DNA from: a bacterium
GTDB lineage: Bacteria > Gemmatimonadota > Gemmatimonadetes > Gemmatimonadales > Gemmatimonadaceae
Reading direction: 5' to 3'
Length of the DNA: 53,827 bases
Assembly: GCA_902812375.1 (NCBI GenBank)
Contig: CADDZN010000001.1
Coordinates: 1-53,827, forward strand
The position numbers and the translations under genes were made by a program. The notes under the pieces were generated by a model that searched no databases, had not been told where the DNA came from, and worked only from the letters and a program-made list of their open reading frames with translations. Of this stretch, positions 17,073 to 25,804 are shown piece after piece (position 1 is the first letter of the stretch; every line of letters starts with the position of its first letter).

Positions 17073-18455
17073 TTAGAATTCGTATCGTGCGTGAGGTTCC
17101 GGACAATCCGCCGAGTACCCCAGTGCTGCAAGCGTGGTTCTGAATTCATCTTGGACTGGGGCTTCGCCGTGTACGAGCCAGACGGGTCCAAGGTTTGGTG
17201 ATTGCTCCTTCACGCGCCCGAGCCAACTGATAAGCTCCGTTCGATCGGCATGCGCGCTGTAGCCATCGATCACTTCGACTCGGGCGTGTAACGCCACGTC
17301 GTCTCCAAAGATCTGCAGAGTTGGTCGCTTTTCTACGACCCGTCGGCCAAGCGTGTGCTCCGCCTGGAAGCCGACCACAAGAATAGTATTGCGGGGGTCG
17401 CTTGCTCCCTGTGCCAGGTGATGGAGGATTCTGCCGTTCTCCATCATACCCGACGCGGCAATGATCACCATGGGACCATGGGCGCGAGAGAGAGCCTTCG
17501 ATTCCTCCACGTCACGGGTGTAGTGAAGAAGATCAAAGCGGAAAAGATCCTTGGTCTTGACGACCATTTCTTCCGACCGGTCGAATGCTTCCGGATGCAT
17601 CTCGAAGACTGTCGTTGCATCGATGGCCAGCGGGCTATCCACGTAGATAGGTATAGAAGGGATAGCTCCTTCTCTGGCTAGGGAGTGCAGAACATAGATC
17701 ATTTCCTGGGTGCGCCCCACAGCGAACGCCGGAATCAGCACCCGCCCGCCCTTGGCTGCGGTCTCCCGCACTATTTGCGCAAGCTGAGCTCTCGCGCCCT
17801 CCACTGATTCGTGGTCTCGATTGCCGTAGGTTGACTCCATGATGAGCGCGTCAGCTTCGCTCGGCGGGACCGGATTCCGAACGATCGCGAGGCCACTTCG
17901 GCCGATATCACCCGAGAAAACAAGGCGCTTCGTTTTCCCTCCCTCCGTGCAATCAAGGAGAACTGAAGCAGAGCCGAGGATATGGCCCGCATCGATATAC
18001 GTCGCTTTGAGACCTGGTACGACATCGAATGGTCGGCCATACGGGACTCCAACCATGAGATCCATCGTCCTGACGGCGTGACGCATTCCATATAACGGCT
18101 CTATGAATCCCTTGTGTCGTTTCGCCAGAAATTCTGCATCCTTTTCCTGGATATGCGCGGAATCTGCCAGCATTATCGCCGAAAGGTCGCGCGTTGCGGA
18201 AGTTGCCCAGATTGTCTTCGAGTATCCTTCGGCGATCAGGTAGGGAAGCCGTCCGGAGTGATCGATGTGCGCGTGGGAAAGTACGACCGCGTCTAGCTCC
18301 TTGATCGGAACAGGCAACTCTCGATTCTTGTCAGCCGATTCCTGTCGCTTCCCCTGGAACATTCCACAGTCGAGAGCGACAGTATGTCCGTTTACGCGCA
18401 GAAGATGGCAGGAGCCCGTGACTTCCCGGGCCGCCCCGACAAACGTTATTTCCAA
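17073..18455 (-). CDS. MBL-fold beta-CASP RNA-processing nuclease (CPSF/YSH1-like)
   Basis: A 460-residue metallo-beta-lactamase protein with the zinc motif HAHIDHSG, the later ligands in GHILGSAS and FSGDIG, and a beta-CASP domain carrying ESTYGNRDHE, a conserved histidine in YSAHADR and a VHGEA motif near the C-terminus. This family processes RNA and can act as endo- or 5' exonuclease. The start is probably TTG 18455, with AGAAGG 7 bases upstream that overlaps the end of the small DUF4177-like gene, implying coupled translation. It is the second gene of the M16 operon. Confidence 0.92.
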   Translation of the reverse strand: MEITFVGAAREVTGSCHLLRVNGHTVALDCGMFQGKRQESADKNRELPVPIKELDAVVLSHAHIDHSGRLPYLIAEGYSKTIWATSATRDLSAIMLADSAHIQEKDAEFLAKRHKGFIEPLYGMRHAVRTMDLMVGVPYGRPFDVVPGLKATYIDAGHILGSASVLLDCTEGGKTKRLVFSGDIGRSGLAIVRNPVPPSEADALIMESTYGNRDHESVEGARAQLAQIVRETAAKGGRVLIPAFAVGRTQEMIYVLHSLAREGAIPSIPIYVDSPLAIDATTVFEMHPEAFDRSEEMVVKTKDLFRFDLLHYTRDVEESKALSRAHGPMVIIAASGMMENGRILHHLAQGASDPRNTILVVGFQAEHTLGRRVVEKRPTLQIFGDDVALHARVEVIDGYSAHADRTELISWLGRVKEQSPNLGPVWLVHGEAPVQDEFRTTLAALGYSADCPEPHARYEF

Positions 18456-18458
18456 GAG

Positions 18459-18635
18459 CTAGCCTTCTGCTACGGCGTCGCGCTGAAATAAGATCGTGAC
18501 CCGCTGCTCATCCTGAGACATCATCGCGGGCTCCCAACCTCCTCTGCTACGCTCATTCAGAAGATCGGTGAGAGTGTCTTCATCCTCTCGAGTATGTCGC
18601 GTCAGCTTGACCACAACAGCCTGGTATTCTTTCAT
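18459..18635 (-). CDS. Small DUF4177-like protein, 58 residues
   Basis: An intact 58-codon frame from ATG 18635 to TAG 18459. It begins [11 protein letters not shown], has [15 protein letters not shown] in the middle and ends with a strand and VTILFQRD. The pattern Tyr-x-Val-Val near the start, LN-x-x-G-GW-E in the middle and a terminal F-x-R strand is that of DUF4177-type small proteins, whose function is unknown. The stop lies 3 bases before the TTG of the beta-CASP gene and overlaps its ribosome site region, so the two are likely one operon. No strong ribosome site of its own is seen. The family assignment is tentative. Confidence 0.7.
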   Translation of the reverse strand: MKEYQAVVVKLTRHTREDEDTLTDLLNERSRGGWEPAMMSQDEQRVTILFQRDAVAEG

Positions 18636-18698
18636 GAGGGGTTAGAGATTAAGGGCCGGCACACATCCACTTTGCGAAGCCGGAATCTCGGGGCGAGA

Positions 18699-19349
18699 AT
18701 GATCGAGCGGGTAAAAGAATTCCCCACGCTGACTATTATCCGGCATCCTCTCGTTCAGCACAAGCTGACCATCCTTCGTGATCGAGAGACAGAAACCAAG
18801 CATTTCAAGGAACTGGTCGACGAAATCGCCATGCTCATGGCGTACGAGGCAACTAGCGAGCTGCCCCTGGAGCGGAGAGATGTCAACACGCCGCTCGAGA
18901 AAACTTCCGGCTGGCACATCAGTGGAAAGAAGTTGACTCTGGTACCCATACTTCGGGCGGGTCTTGGCATGGTGGAGGGGATTCTTCGGCTCGTTCCCTC
19001 GGCAAGAGTGGGTCACATCGGCCTCTATCGCGATCACGGCACGCTCCAGCCAGTCGATTACTACTTTAAGGTTCCTGGTGACACGGCTGAAAGAGATTTC
19101 TTTCTCCTCGATCCAATGCTGGCGACCGGAGGCAGCGCGGCGGCTGCCGTGAGCTCCCTGAAAAAAGCTGGCGCAAACAGAATCCGCTTTCTCTGCATCG
19201 TCGCGGCGCCAGAGGGAGTTCGCTACCTTAGCGAGGCGCACCCCGATGTTCAGATCTACTGCGCTGCGCTCGACCGCCAGCTCAACAGACAGGGATATAT
19301 TCTGCCAGGTCTTGGAGATGCCGGCGACAGACTTTTCGGTACGAGGTGA
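18699..19349 (+). CDS. upp: Uracil phosphoribosyltransferase
   Basis: A 216-residue enzyme that converts uracil and PRPP to UMP in pyrimidine salvage. It has the expected N-terminal [13 protein letters not shown], the [14 protein letters not shown] motif, the PRPP loop [12 protein letters not shown] and the C-terminal [14 protein letters not shown] chose ATG 18699 because the length then fits the family. An upstream in-frame ATG at 18594 would run over the divergent small gene and adds sequence with no family match. It converges with the DUF2225 gene, whose stop is 3 bases away. Confidence 0.95.
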   Translation: MIERVKEFPTLTIIRHPLVQHKLTILRDRETETKHFKELVDEIAMLMAYEATSELPLERRDVNTPLEKTSGWHISGKKLTLVPILRAGLGMVEGILRLVPSARVGHIGLYRDHGTLQPVDYYFKVPGDTAERDFFLLDPMLATGGSAAAAVSSLKKAGANRIRFLCIVAAPEGVRYLSEAHPDVQIYCAALDRQLNRQGYILPGLGDAGDRLFGTR

Positions 19350-19352
19350 TTT

Positions 19353-20003
19353 CTACCCGAACCACTCGCGTGGATTCAGCCGCTGCTGCTCAGCCGCATC
19401 TATCACCCACTGCTGGTTCTGGAGATCCACGACTTCGCCGGCAACCAGGTCGAACCAACGAGCGGCCTTGGTCAGGTCGCCGATTCGCCGCCAAAGCTCC
19501 CCAACGAGATAAGTGAGTATAGCCCGTTCTTCCCTGGGCACCGCGTCGTACGCAGCCAGCGCTTCCTCGAACATCCACGCCGCTCGGCGGCGAAAGAACC
19601 TCTCGGCCTCTATATCGCCTTCGTCGACGCAGCACCATGCTGCACGCAACAGGAGGTCGGCCACATGACGTGGCTCCATTCCCTGCCACTGTGCAACTTT
19701 GGCCGCTGCTTCATATTTCTCGGACCCACAAGTCGGTGACGGGCGGAGTGGCGCAAGCTCCTTGAGAACTTGCTGCTTGAGAATCGGGCTCACGTCGGTT
19801 GGCGCGGTAAAGTCAGCCTCACCGCCGGAGTAACCACATTCACTGCACATGTGGATGAGATAGGCCAGTGGCTGAGTTCCAGCCGCTCTCTCGTGAAAGT
19901 CAGTGCGCTTGCCGCCGAATGCGTTGGTGGAAACCACGCTTTGGGACTTGAATTCGTTGTCGCACACGGGACAACGAAGGTCGATCTGACGCAGCGTTGT
20001 CAT
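19353..20003 (-). CDS. DUF2225-family protein with zinc-finger-like cysteines
   Basis: A 216-residue protein beginning MTTLRQIDLRCPVCDNEF, with CPVC near the start and a later CSECGYSG pair, consistent with a zinc-ribbon. The rest is helical, resembling TPR-like regions in DUF2225 proteins. The start ATG 20003 is set by a strong GGGAGGAG ribosome site; an upstream ATG at 20069 would add a hydrophobic, unconserved tail. The function of DUF2225 proteins is not established. The gene is convergent with upp and divergent from the zinc protease gene. Confidence 0.86.
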   Translation of the reverse strand: MTTLRQIDLRCPVCDNEFKSQSVVSTNAFGGKRTDFHERAAGTQPLAYLIHMCSECGYSGGEADFTAPTDVSPILKQQVLKELAPLRPSPTCGSEKYEAAAKVAQWQGMEPRHVADLLLRAAWCCVDEGDIEAERFFRRRAAWMFEEALAAYDAVPREERAILTYLVGELWRRIGDLTKAARWFDLVAGEVVDLQNQQWVIDAAEQQRLNPREWFG

Positions 20004-20097
20004 GGTTACTCCTCCCTTCGCGCCTGAATCCTCTGGAAAAAAAAAGAGAAGGAATATCTGTGCCACCACCTTGAAATCCTTTTGGAAGGAATCGGTC

Positions 20098-20126
20098 TTG
20101 TTGGGAGTTTAGGTCGATTGTATCTT
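20098..20126 (+). promoter_or_regulatory. Sigma-70-type promoter for the zinc protease gene
   Basis: TTGTTG at 20098-20103 and TATCTT at 20121-20126 are separated by 17 bases, a good housekeeping-type match about 50 bases upstream of the ATG at 20176. Confidence 0.55.
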
Positions 20127-20175
20127 CTCGCATCGCAAAACCGCGACAGGCTCCCCACCCGCGAACTGGTCGTTG

Positions 20176-21114
20176 ATGCTCATCAACCTGCTGCCTGACT
20201 TCTTCGCAGTTCATAACAGTACAGACCGTGTCGCCGCCTATCTCCGCTACTTCGAAAATCACCGCCGCTTCTTGGAAGCGTACTGGCATAACTACGTTCT
20301 AGACCCCGCCGGCCCGCACTTTCTGGAAGTCGTGCGCTCCGCCGCGCTCGCGAGCAGGGTAGATCTTCGCACAATGCTCGAGAGAATCGATGTGGTCTCT
20401 CTGGCGAGAAATACCGAGGAGCAATGCCGCGCATTACTCGATATTGATACCGACATAGATGTCGTGCTCATGGTTGGAGTAGGTGCCGCGAACGCGGGCG
20501 AGCTCGTTGTGGATGGAAAGGGAATCGCTTTCGTCTGTCTTGAGCACTTCACAAGCGTTTCCAATCCGGAAACTCAGGGTCTCGGTCTCGATCCCGAGTT
20601 GATTCCTCTCTGGTTGGCTCACGAAATCGCTCATACCGTTCGATACACATCTCCGACGAGCCGTAGCGAGATGAAGCAGTTAATCGACGACGCCGGGGGC
20701 TACTATTCATACTGGGAGACAGGAAGGCGAGCGACGCTCCGCGAACTAATGATCAACGAGGGTTTGTCGACACATGTCTCGCGCGCGATCAGTCCCGGCC
20801 ACGCCGCCTGGGAGTACTACGGCTACACTCGGCGCGAGTATGCCAGTGTCCGAGAGTTGGAGCCATTGATGAGCCGGGCGCTTGCCGCAGATCTGGATCG
20901 CGCGGGGCTGGGCTTACGTTTGCGTTATCTCTCTGGCGGAATGAGTGACGATGCGCGGACCGTGGACCGCCATGTCTTCCCCGAAAGAAGTGGTTACTTC
21001 CTGGGCGCCAGAATGGTCGAGCCCGCCGTGAATGCGCGCGGCTTGTCCTGGGCCATCCGTGCGAGCGCTGCTGAGATCACTTCCATTTCCAGCTCCGCGG
21101 CTGCGTCCGCCTGA
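20176..21114 (+). CDS. Putative zinc metallopeptidase (DUF2268-like gluzincin)
   Basis: A 312-residue protein with HEIAH at residues 149-153 and a conserved glutamate in INEGLS (Glu195), spaced as in gluzincin peptidases. A GYFLGARMVEPAV segment near the C-terminus resembles the DUF2268 predicted Zn-protease family. There is no signal peptide, so it is probably cytoplasmic. A TTG immediately before the ATG gives an alternative start. A sigma-70-like promoter lies about 50 bases upstream. It converges with mnmE, 2 bases apart. The family placement is by motif and context only. Confidence 0.7.
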   Translation: MLINLLPDFFAVHNSTDRVAAYLRYFENHRRFLEAYWHNYVLDPAGPHFLEVVRSAALASRVDLRTMLERIDVVSLARNTEEQCRALLDIDTDIDVVLMVGVGAANAGELVVDGKGIAFVCLEHFTSVSNPETQGLGLDPELIPLWLAHEIAHTVRYTSPTSRSEMKQLIDDAGGYYSYWETGRRATLRELMINEGLSTHVSRAISPGHAAWEYYGYTRREYASVRELEPLMSRALAADLDRAGLGLRLRYLSGGMSDDARTVDRHVFPERSGYFLGARMVEPAVNARGLSWAIRASAAEITSISSSAAASA

Positions 21115-21116
21115 CG

Positions 21117-22490
21117 CTATTTCCCCACACAGAACGTCTTGAACACCTGATCGAAGACGTCCTCGATATCGACCGCTCCGATTAATTCCTCCAGAACGTA
21201 GACAGCGGCGCGCAGGTGAACGGATGCAACCGGCGCGGGAAGTTTTTCCGCGCGCCAGGACCGCTCAAAGTCTTCTACTTCGGCAAGCGCGCTTTTGAGT
21301 GCGTGTATGTGGCGGGCGTTGGTTAGCATCGGAAGGTCAGGATCAACTTGACCGTACCTCTCGGCAATCGTCGAGTCGATTGTCCCGAGCAGATCTTGCA
21401 GACCAACTCCGGTTTCTGCGCTCACGGCTACCGAGTTGGGCCAACTTATTTTGTCGCCGTTAGTGACTAAATCGACTTTCGTTTGCACTGGTATAATCGG
21501 CGCTCCCGCCTTTTCAGCGATCGTCGCGATCGTCCGTTCAATCCCCATTTTGGTTTCGGCGCACGCCAGTACCACCTGGGCCGCGGACAGATAACGCTCG
21601 CTCACTTCGATCCCCAGCCGTTCGATCGGATCCACGGTTTCCCGAAGGCCAGCCGTATCTACCAGACGGAGAGAGTACCTGCCGCTCCCGATTACCGCTT
21701 CGAGGGCGTCTCTGGTCGTACCAGGGATTTCTGTGACAATCGCGCGTGACTTCCCAAGAAGTGCATTGAAGAGCGACGACTTGCCTGCGTTTGGAGGTCC
21801 CGCAATGACTACCACCGCTCCTTCTCTGACCAGTTCTCCGGCCGGAACTGTCGAGAGGAGGGATTTTAGGAGACGAGTAATGTTGTCGGTCGCGCCTGAA
21901 ATCCGTTCGCGGGAGACTGGTCCGTCGTCTTCTTCTGGGAAATCGATGTCGTAGGCGATCATCGCTTCAAGCGCGATGAGATCTTCTCGCAACTTGAGCA
22001 GCCTCCGCGACAGCCCGCCGTCGAGCTGGTTGAGTGCGGTGTGCTGCATTGCATGCGAGCGAGCATCTACTAGGTCACTAATGGCCTCGGCCTGAAGGAT
22101 GTCGAGCTTGCCATTCAATACCGCCCTGCGCGTGAATTCTCCGGGAGCTGCTTGCCTCGCTCCTGAAAGAGTGAGAGCTGCAACTATTGAGACTGGAACC
22201 ACGAATCCACCATGCGAAGAGATCTCGACGGTATCGTCTCCGCTGAATGAATCCGGGCCCGCATATAGTGTCACGATCGCCTGATCGAGCATGTCACCGT
22301 CTCTGTGTATGGTGCTTAGCTGTGCGACACGAGACCTGGTAGGCCATGGAGTGACGTGCTTACGGGCGATGGCAAAAGCGTCGGGTCCAGTCAATCTGAT
22401 TACAGCAAGCGCTCCCCTCCCAGCAGGAGTCGCGACTGCAACGATAGTGTCCTCGAGGCGTCCTGCTACGCTACGAAGTCCATTACTCAT
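21117..22490 (-). CDS. mnmE: tRNA modification GTPase MnmE
   Basis: A 457-residue MnmE/TrmE. The N-terminal folate-binding domain begins DTIVAVATPAGRGALAVIR. The central G domain has the P-loop GPPNAGKSSLFNAL, a switch GTTRDALEA and DTAGLRE. The C-terminus is the diagnostic FCVGK (usually FCIGK), whose cysteine is catalytic. With MnmG it makes the cmnm5 modification of U34 in certain tRNAs. It overlaps the MBL gene upstream by ATGA and sits at the end of the rpmH-yidC run, as in many bacteria. mnmG lies about 24 kb away here. Confidence 0.97.
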   Translation of the reverse strand: MSNGLRSVAGRLEDTIVAVATPAGRGALAVIRLTGPDAFAIARKHVTPWPTRSRVAQLSTIHRDGDMLDQAIVTLYAGPDSFSGDDTVEISSHGGFVVPVSIVAALTLSGARQAAPGEFTRRAVLNGKLDILQAEAISDLVDARSHAMQHTALNQLDGGLSRRLLKLREDLIALEAMIAYDIDFPEEDDGPVSRERISGATDNITRLLKSLLSTVPAGELVREGAVVVIAGPPNAGKSSLFNALLGKSRAIVTEIPGTTRDALEAVIGSGRYSLRLVDTAGLRETVDPIERLGIEVSERYLSAAQVVLACAETKMGIERTIATIAEKAGAPIIPVQTKVDLVTNGDKISWPNSVAVSAETGVGLQDLLGTIDSTIAERYGQVDPDLPMLTNARHIHALKSALAEVEDFERSWRAEKLPAPVASVHLRAAVYVLEELIGAVDIEDVFDQVFKTFCVGK

Positions 22491-23275
22491 GGCGCTGCCG
22501 TGGGCAGAACGAAGCTGCTTCCGGGCTCGAGAATTTTCACCGCCGGATGCAGGGGATGATTCTGCAGAGTGGCACGTAGACGATCTATCGCATCGAATGC
22601 GGTCGAAGTCACGTGGTTGAAAGTTCCCCAGTGATACGGGATGAAATACTTTGCTCTCAACCTCTCGAAGAGTGTGAGAGCGTCGGCGCCGGTGAGATGC
22701 CCTTTACGGAATCCCGGCTTCCACCATGGGGCATGACCTATGGGCAGCAGAGCAAGATCGAGCGTCCGCCCGTGAGCCTCGAGGTGATGGTCAACCAATC
22801 GAGTGCTGCCAGCGGTGAGAGCCGTGTCGCCGGCGAAAAAACAGGAGGTTTTATTAGTCTCCATAAGATACATATTTGTTGCGCTTCGCCACCGATCGAG
22901 CCCGTATCTGTTACCTCGATGAGTGGCAGCAGCGGTACGAATCGTAACTCCGCTCACATCGGCCGCTTCTCCCGGGGCTATCCCTACTGCGTGCCTATAC
23001 CCCTGCTTCGCCAGCCACCTGGCTATGGCGGGTGGGGTATATATCGGAACGTCGCTCGGAAGGGCAGAGAGCGACTTGAACGAAAGGTGATCGGCATGCG
23101 CATGGGTGAGCAGAATCGCGTCGAGCTTGGGGAGTTTTTCGAGCGCGATTCCCGGCGCGCTGACTCTCGGAAGGAACTTTCCAAGCGCCTCGTCGAAATT
23201 GGGGTCGGTAAGGAACCTCTTGCCGCCGATCTCAATTAGTAACGTAGCGTGACCAATATACGTTACGCGCAGCAT
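22487..23275 (-). CDS. MBL-fold metal-dependent hydrolase (UlaG/NAPE-PLD-like)
   Basis: A 262-residue metallo-beta-lactamase-fold protein with zinc motif THAHADHLS, a GNRYG-containing loop, FFAGDTA, and a late histidine in FIPYHWGTF. This arrangement is seen in the UlaG/NAPE-PLD-like branch of lactonase or phosphodiesterase hydrolases; the substrate is not defined. I placed the start at ATG 23275, preceded by TAGGAAG, rather than an ATG at 23308 that runs into yidC. It is inserted between yidC and mnmE, where jag or mnmE usually comes directly. Confidence 0.88.
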   Translation of the reverse strand: MLRVTYIGHATLLIEIGGKRFLTDPNFDEALGKFLPRVSAPGIALEKLPKLDAILLTHAHADHLSFKSLSALPSDVPIYTPPAIARWLAKQGYRHAVGIAPGEAADVSGVTIRTAAATHRGNRYGLDRWRSATNMYLMETNKTSCFFAGDTALTAGSTRLVDHHLEAHGRTLDLALLPIGHAPWWKPGFRKGHLTGADALTLFERLRAKYFIPYHWGTFNHVTSTAFDAIDRLRATLQNHPLHPAVKILEPGSSFVLPTAAP

Positions 23276-23282
23276 CTTCCTA

Positions 23283-24968
23283 CTATCCCGCCGGACGGAG
23301 CTTGGCACGCTCTCGAGCCAGAAACCACTGCTGCGGCAGGGCGGCGATGTTTTGTGCCGTGTAGTAGAGATTGAGTCCCGACGCCAGATTCAGAAGAACA
23401 ACGGTCATCATCACTGGGAACATGTAACCCATCATCTTCGCCTGGGGGTTCGGAGGAGCGTTGCGCATGCCGATCCAGGAGAGGAGATACATCGAGGCCC
23501 CCATCAGTAGTGGGAGGATATACAGGGGGTCCCGAACAGAGATGTCGTGCAGCCAGAGAAAGGGTACCCCACGAAACTCAATCGTATTCTGAAACACGAA
23601 AAAGAGCGCAAAGAGGATTGGCATCGGCAAAAGCGCCGGCAGACATCCTGTAAGTCCGGCAAACGGGCTTACCCCAGCTTCCTGATAGACCTTCATTATC
23701 GCTTCGCGCTGTTGGACAGGGTCTTTGTATTTTTTCTGCGCGGCGGCGAGTTTTGGCTGCAGCTCCTGCATTTTCAGGCTTGAGCGCATCGTGCTCTGGT
23801 TCAGCGGCCACAATGCGAGCCGGATGAGAATGCCCAGGATCACTAGAACCCAGCCGTAGCTGAGATTCAACCGGCGGTGCATCCACACAACCACCTCTAT
23901 CACCTTCGACGCGATCGGGTGCACTACACCCTGAAGAAAACGCCAGCCATATGGGTTTACGTGATCGAAGTCGCGGCCCATCCGCGCTAATCGCTGCGAC
24001 TCCTGGGGGCCCGCGTAAATCTCGAATGCGAAGCTGTTATTTCGAAGAGCGTCTACCACCGTCGCAGATGCGTTCGTCGCCAGCTTGGAAATACGAGGAC
24101 CCCCAGCGAGAGACACTTCGCTGAAAGACCCTCCATTCGCCGGCGCGAGAATTCCCAGAACGAAGTACTTGCTCTTCACCGCTACCCAGCTAAGTGGACC
24201 TGATTCCAGAGTTTTCTCGCCTGTATCCAGCTTCCCAAACGGTACGCTCTGCGCATGATCGCGCTCGGGCTTGAAGGTGTAGGCGAGGCTTCGCAGGTCC
24301 GCAGTGGTGTCCGCCTCGGCGGGCCTGAGGGTCTTGGGCATTTCCATGAGGAGGTAAGCTGGACTCGTTGCTCCTTCCACCTTGCCATTAACGCCGACTA
24401 CATAGCTGCTAGCCGTATCCTTTGAGATCGTGTAGGAGAGCGATACGGATAACGATCTTATGGATGTCTCATAGGTCAGGATCTCCTCGCCCTGGTTTCC
24501 TACGCTTCGCTTCCCGGTAAACGCGACGCGAGAGAGGTCTGCGGTATCGGTTGCGGTGACAAGCTTATAGGCGAGGAGAGGCGATCCCTGAGCAGCCAGA
24601 TCCACGTGGCCGCCAGAACCTGATCTGTTTGTATAATCGCGGAGCACGATCGATGCGGGAGCCGCGCCTACACTTGTGAATTTATAAATGGCCTTCGGCG
24701 TCACGACTTCCGTTGTCTCAGCCGCCAGTCCCGCTGATGCACGACTGGTATCGCTCATTTGCGGCGACAGCGCGGTAGAGGTCGGCTTGGGTCGGTTTTC
24801 CGGAGTGGGTAAAGCGCCTGTCTTCCCCTGGCTTTTACTCGCCGCGGCAGAATCTTTCGCCGTTCCTGATCCCGGAGCCAATGATCTCTTCGCAGGCGGA
24901 AAAAGGAACTGCGAGATCGCGATTACGATCAGAGAGAGAAAGAGGGCGAGGAAAAAACGCTTATCCAT
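23283..24968 (-). CDS. yidC: Membrane protein insertase YidC
   Basis: A 561-residue YidC of the long Gram-negative type: an N-terminal transmembrane helix (about residues 5-22), a Ser/Ala/Pro-rich linker, a large beta-rich periplasmic domain (about 85-330), and the conserved C-terminal 60KD_IMP insertase domain with several transmembrane helices, containing NQSTMRSSLKMQELQP and a KEAGVSPFAG-like stretch. It inserts inner-membrane proteins with or without SecYEG. The ATG directly follows the yidD stop. Confidence 0.97.
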   Translation of the reverse strand: MDKRFFLALFLSLIVIAISQFLFPPAKRSLAPGSGTAKDSAAASKSQGKTGALPTPENRPKPTSTALSPQMSDTSRASAGLAAETTEVVTPKAIYKFTSVGAAPASIVLRDYTNRSGSGGHVDLAAQGSPLLAYKLVTATDTADLSRVAFTGKRSVGNQGEEILTYETSIRSLSVSLSYTISKDTASSYVVGVNGKVEGATSPAYLLMEMPKTLRPAEADTTADLRSLAYTFKPERDHAQSVPFGKLDTGEKTLESGPLSWVAVKSKYFVLGILAPANGGSFSEVSLAGGPRISKLATNASATVVDALRNNSFAFEIYAGPQESQRLARMGRDFDHVNPYGWRFLQGVVHPIASKVIEVVVWMHRRLNLSYGWVLVILGILIRLALWPLNQSTMRSSLKMQELQPKLAAAQKKYKDPVQQREAIMKVYQEAGVSPFAGLTGCLPALLPMPILFALFFVFQNTIEFRGVPFLWLHDISVRDPLYILPLLMGASMYLLSWIGMRNAPPNPQAKMMGYMFPVMMTVVLLNLASGLNLYYTAQNIAALPQQWFLARERAKLRPAG

Positions 24969-25178
24969 TCAGGGAACCGGATCGTAACCGCCCGGCCTAA
25001 AAGGGTGACAGCGAAGAATTCGAGCAGTCGTGAGTCGGATTCCTCTGGTCACCCCATATCGCCTGAAGGCTTCAAGCGCGTAGGCAGAGCACGTGGGATA
25101 GTAACGGCAAGTTGCCGGAAAAAGTGGAGAGATGGCTAGTTGATAGCCGCGGATCAACAGAACGAATATTCTGCGCAT
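24969..25178 (-). CDS. yidD: Membrane protein insertion efficiency factor YidD
   Basis: A 69-residue YidD with the classic pattern [11 protein letters not shown], then [19 protein letters not shown] and a C-terminal [14 protein letters not shown]. It is a small peripheral membrane protein that helps YidC-dependent insertion. It begins with a TGATG overlap of the rnpA stop and is immediately followed by yidC, the canonical order. Confidence 0.97.
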   Translation of the reverse strand: MRRIFVLLIRGYQLAISPLFPATCRYYPTCSAYALEAFRRYGVTRGIRLTTARILRCHPFRPGGYDPVP

Positions 25179-25648
25179 CAGTCCTGCGTGGTGACCCTCG
25201 CAGCCCAGTTTACTAGGGCATTCACCTGAAGAGTGAGCTCTTTAAAGCTCGCGGTGTAAGCCTTGGGCTTTGCGCGCAAGAGTAGATCTACATTTCCAAT
25301 TACTGGCAGCAGATGTAATCGCACAATTTCTCGTAGACGTCTTTTGGTGCGGTTCCTGTCCACGATACTCTGTCCATGCTTTGGAACTACGACACCAACT
25401 CTCGGATAAAGCGAAAGGGAAGCAGATACCCGAGCTTCGAGACACTCGGTTTGCATCCGCTTCCCTTTACGTCTTAAGGATTCCAGGTCAGCTTCGCTCG
25501 TAAGTCGCGAGACACGAGGGAAGCCGAAGGATCTACGCGCCAGCGTATTTGGAAGGCAATTGGACCGTGAGCCGCTTACGCCCCTTCTTCCGACGCCGAC
25601 TAAGAACTTCACGTCCCCATTTAGTAGCCATCCGCAACCTGAATCCAT
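25178..25648 (-). CDS. rnpA: Ribonuclease P protein component, start inside rpmH
   Basis: The C-terminal 115 residues are a clear Rnp[41 protein letters not shown] (the RNR signature) and a lysine-rich tail. The frame has no ATG, GTG or TTG between the rpmH stop and Met63, which would delete the conserved N-terminus. Translation must therefore start inside rpmH, at ATG 25648 (156 residues), GTG 25612, or CTG 25540. This gives an N-terminal extension read from rpmH in another frame, the arrangement known for Thermus RnpA. It is the protein cofactor of RNase P RNA, encoded at 29533-29871. Which start is used is undecided. Confidence 0.93.
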   Translation of the reverse strand: MDSGCGWLLNGDVKFLVGVGRRGVSGSRSNCLPNTLARRSFGFPRVSRLTSEADLESLRRKGKRMQTECLEARVSASLSLYPRVGVVVPKHGQSIVDRNRTKRRLREIVRLHLLPVIGNVDLLLRAKPKAYTASFKELTLQVNALVNWAARVTTQD

Positions 25649-25697
25649 GGGTTCTGATGCGGCGCTTATTACGTGGACGGTAGGTGGGCTTACCCAT
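25533..25697 (-). CDS. rpmH: 50S ribosomal protein L34
   Basis: A 54-residue frame from ATG 25697 to TAG 25533, beginning [19 protein letters not shown] and ending [17 protein letters not shown]. This is a full-length L34, with the usual Arg/Lys-rich composition and the HGFRxRM motif. It has a GGAG ribosome site 8 bases upstream and a promoter about 50 bases further up. About 116 bases of its coding sequence also carry the start of rnpA in a different frame. Its position next to dnaA, divergently transcribed, is the classical origin arrangement. Confidence 0.97.
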   Translation of the reverse strand: MGKPTYRPRNKRRIRTHGFRLRMATKWGREVLSRRRKKGRKRLTVQLPSKYAGA

Positions 25698-25745
25698 TAC
25701 GATACTCCGAAAACCTATAAGATCAAATACCCTACAGAGCCGGTA

Positions 25746-25774
25746 AAACTATCCCAGCATTGAAGATAGGTCAA
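25746..25774 (-). promoter_or_regulatory. Sigma-70-type promoter of the rpmH operon
   Basis: Read on the minus strand: TTGACC (25769-25774), 17 bases, TAGTTT (25746-25751). The expected transcript start is near 25739, giving a leader of about 42 bases to rpmH. It is back-to-back with the dnaA promoter. Confidence 0.6.
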
Positions 25775-25804
25775 GTCACATAAAAGAGTCCGCTTCTCTC
25801 TGGT

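Noticed and set aside
18594-18698. Longer upp reading frame from 18594
   Set aside because: The added 35 residues are not UPRT-like and overlap the small DUF4177-like gene on the other strand; ATG 18699 fits the family length.
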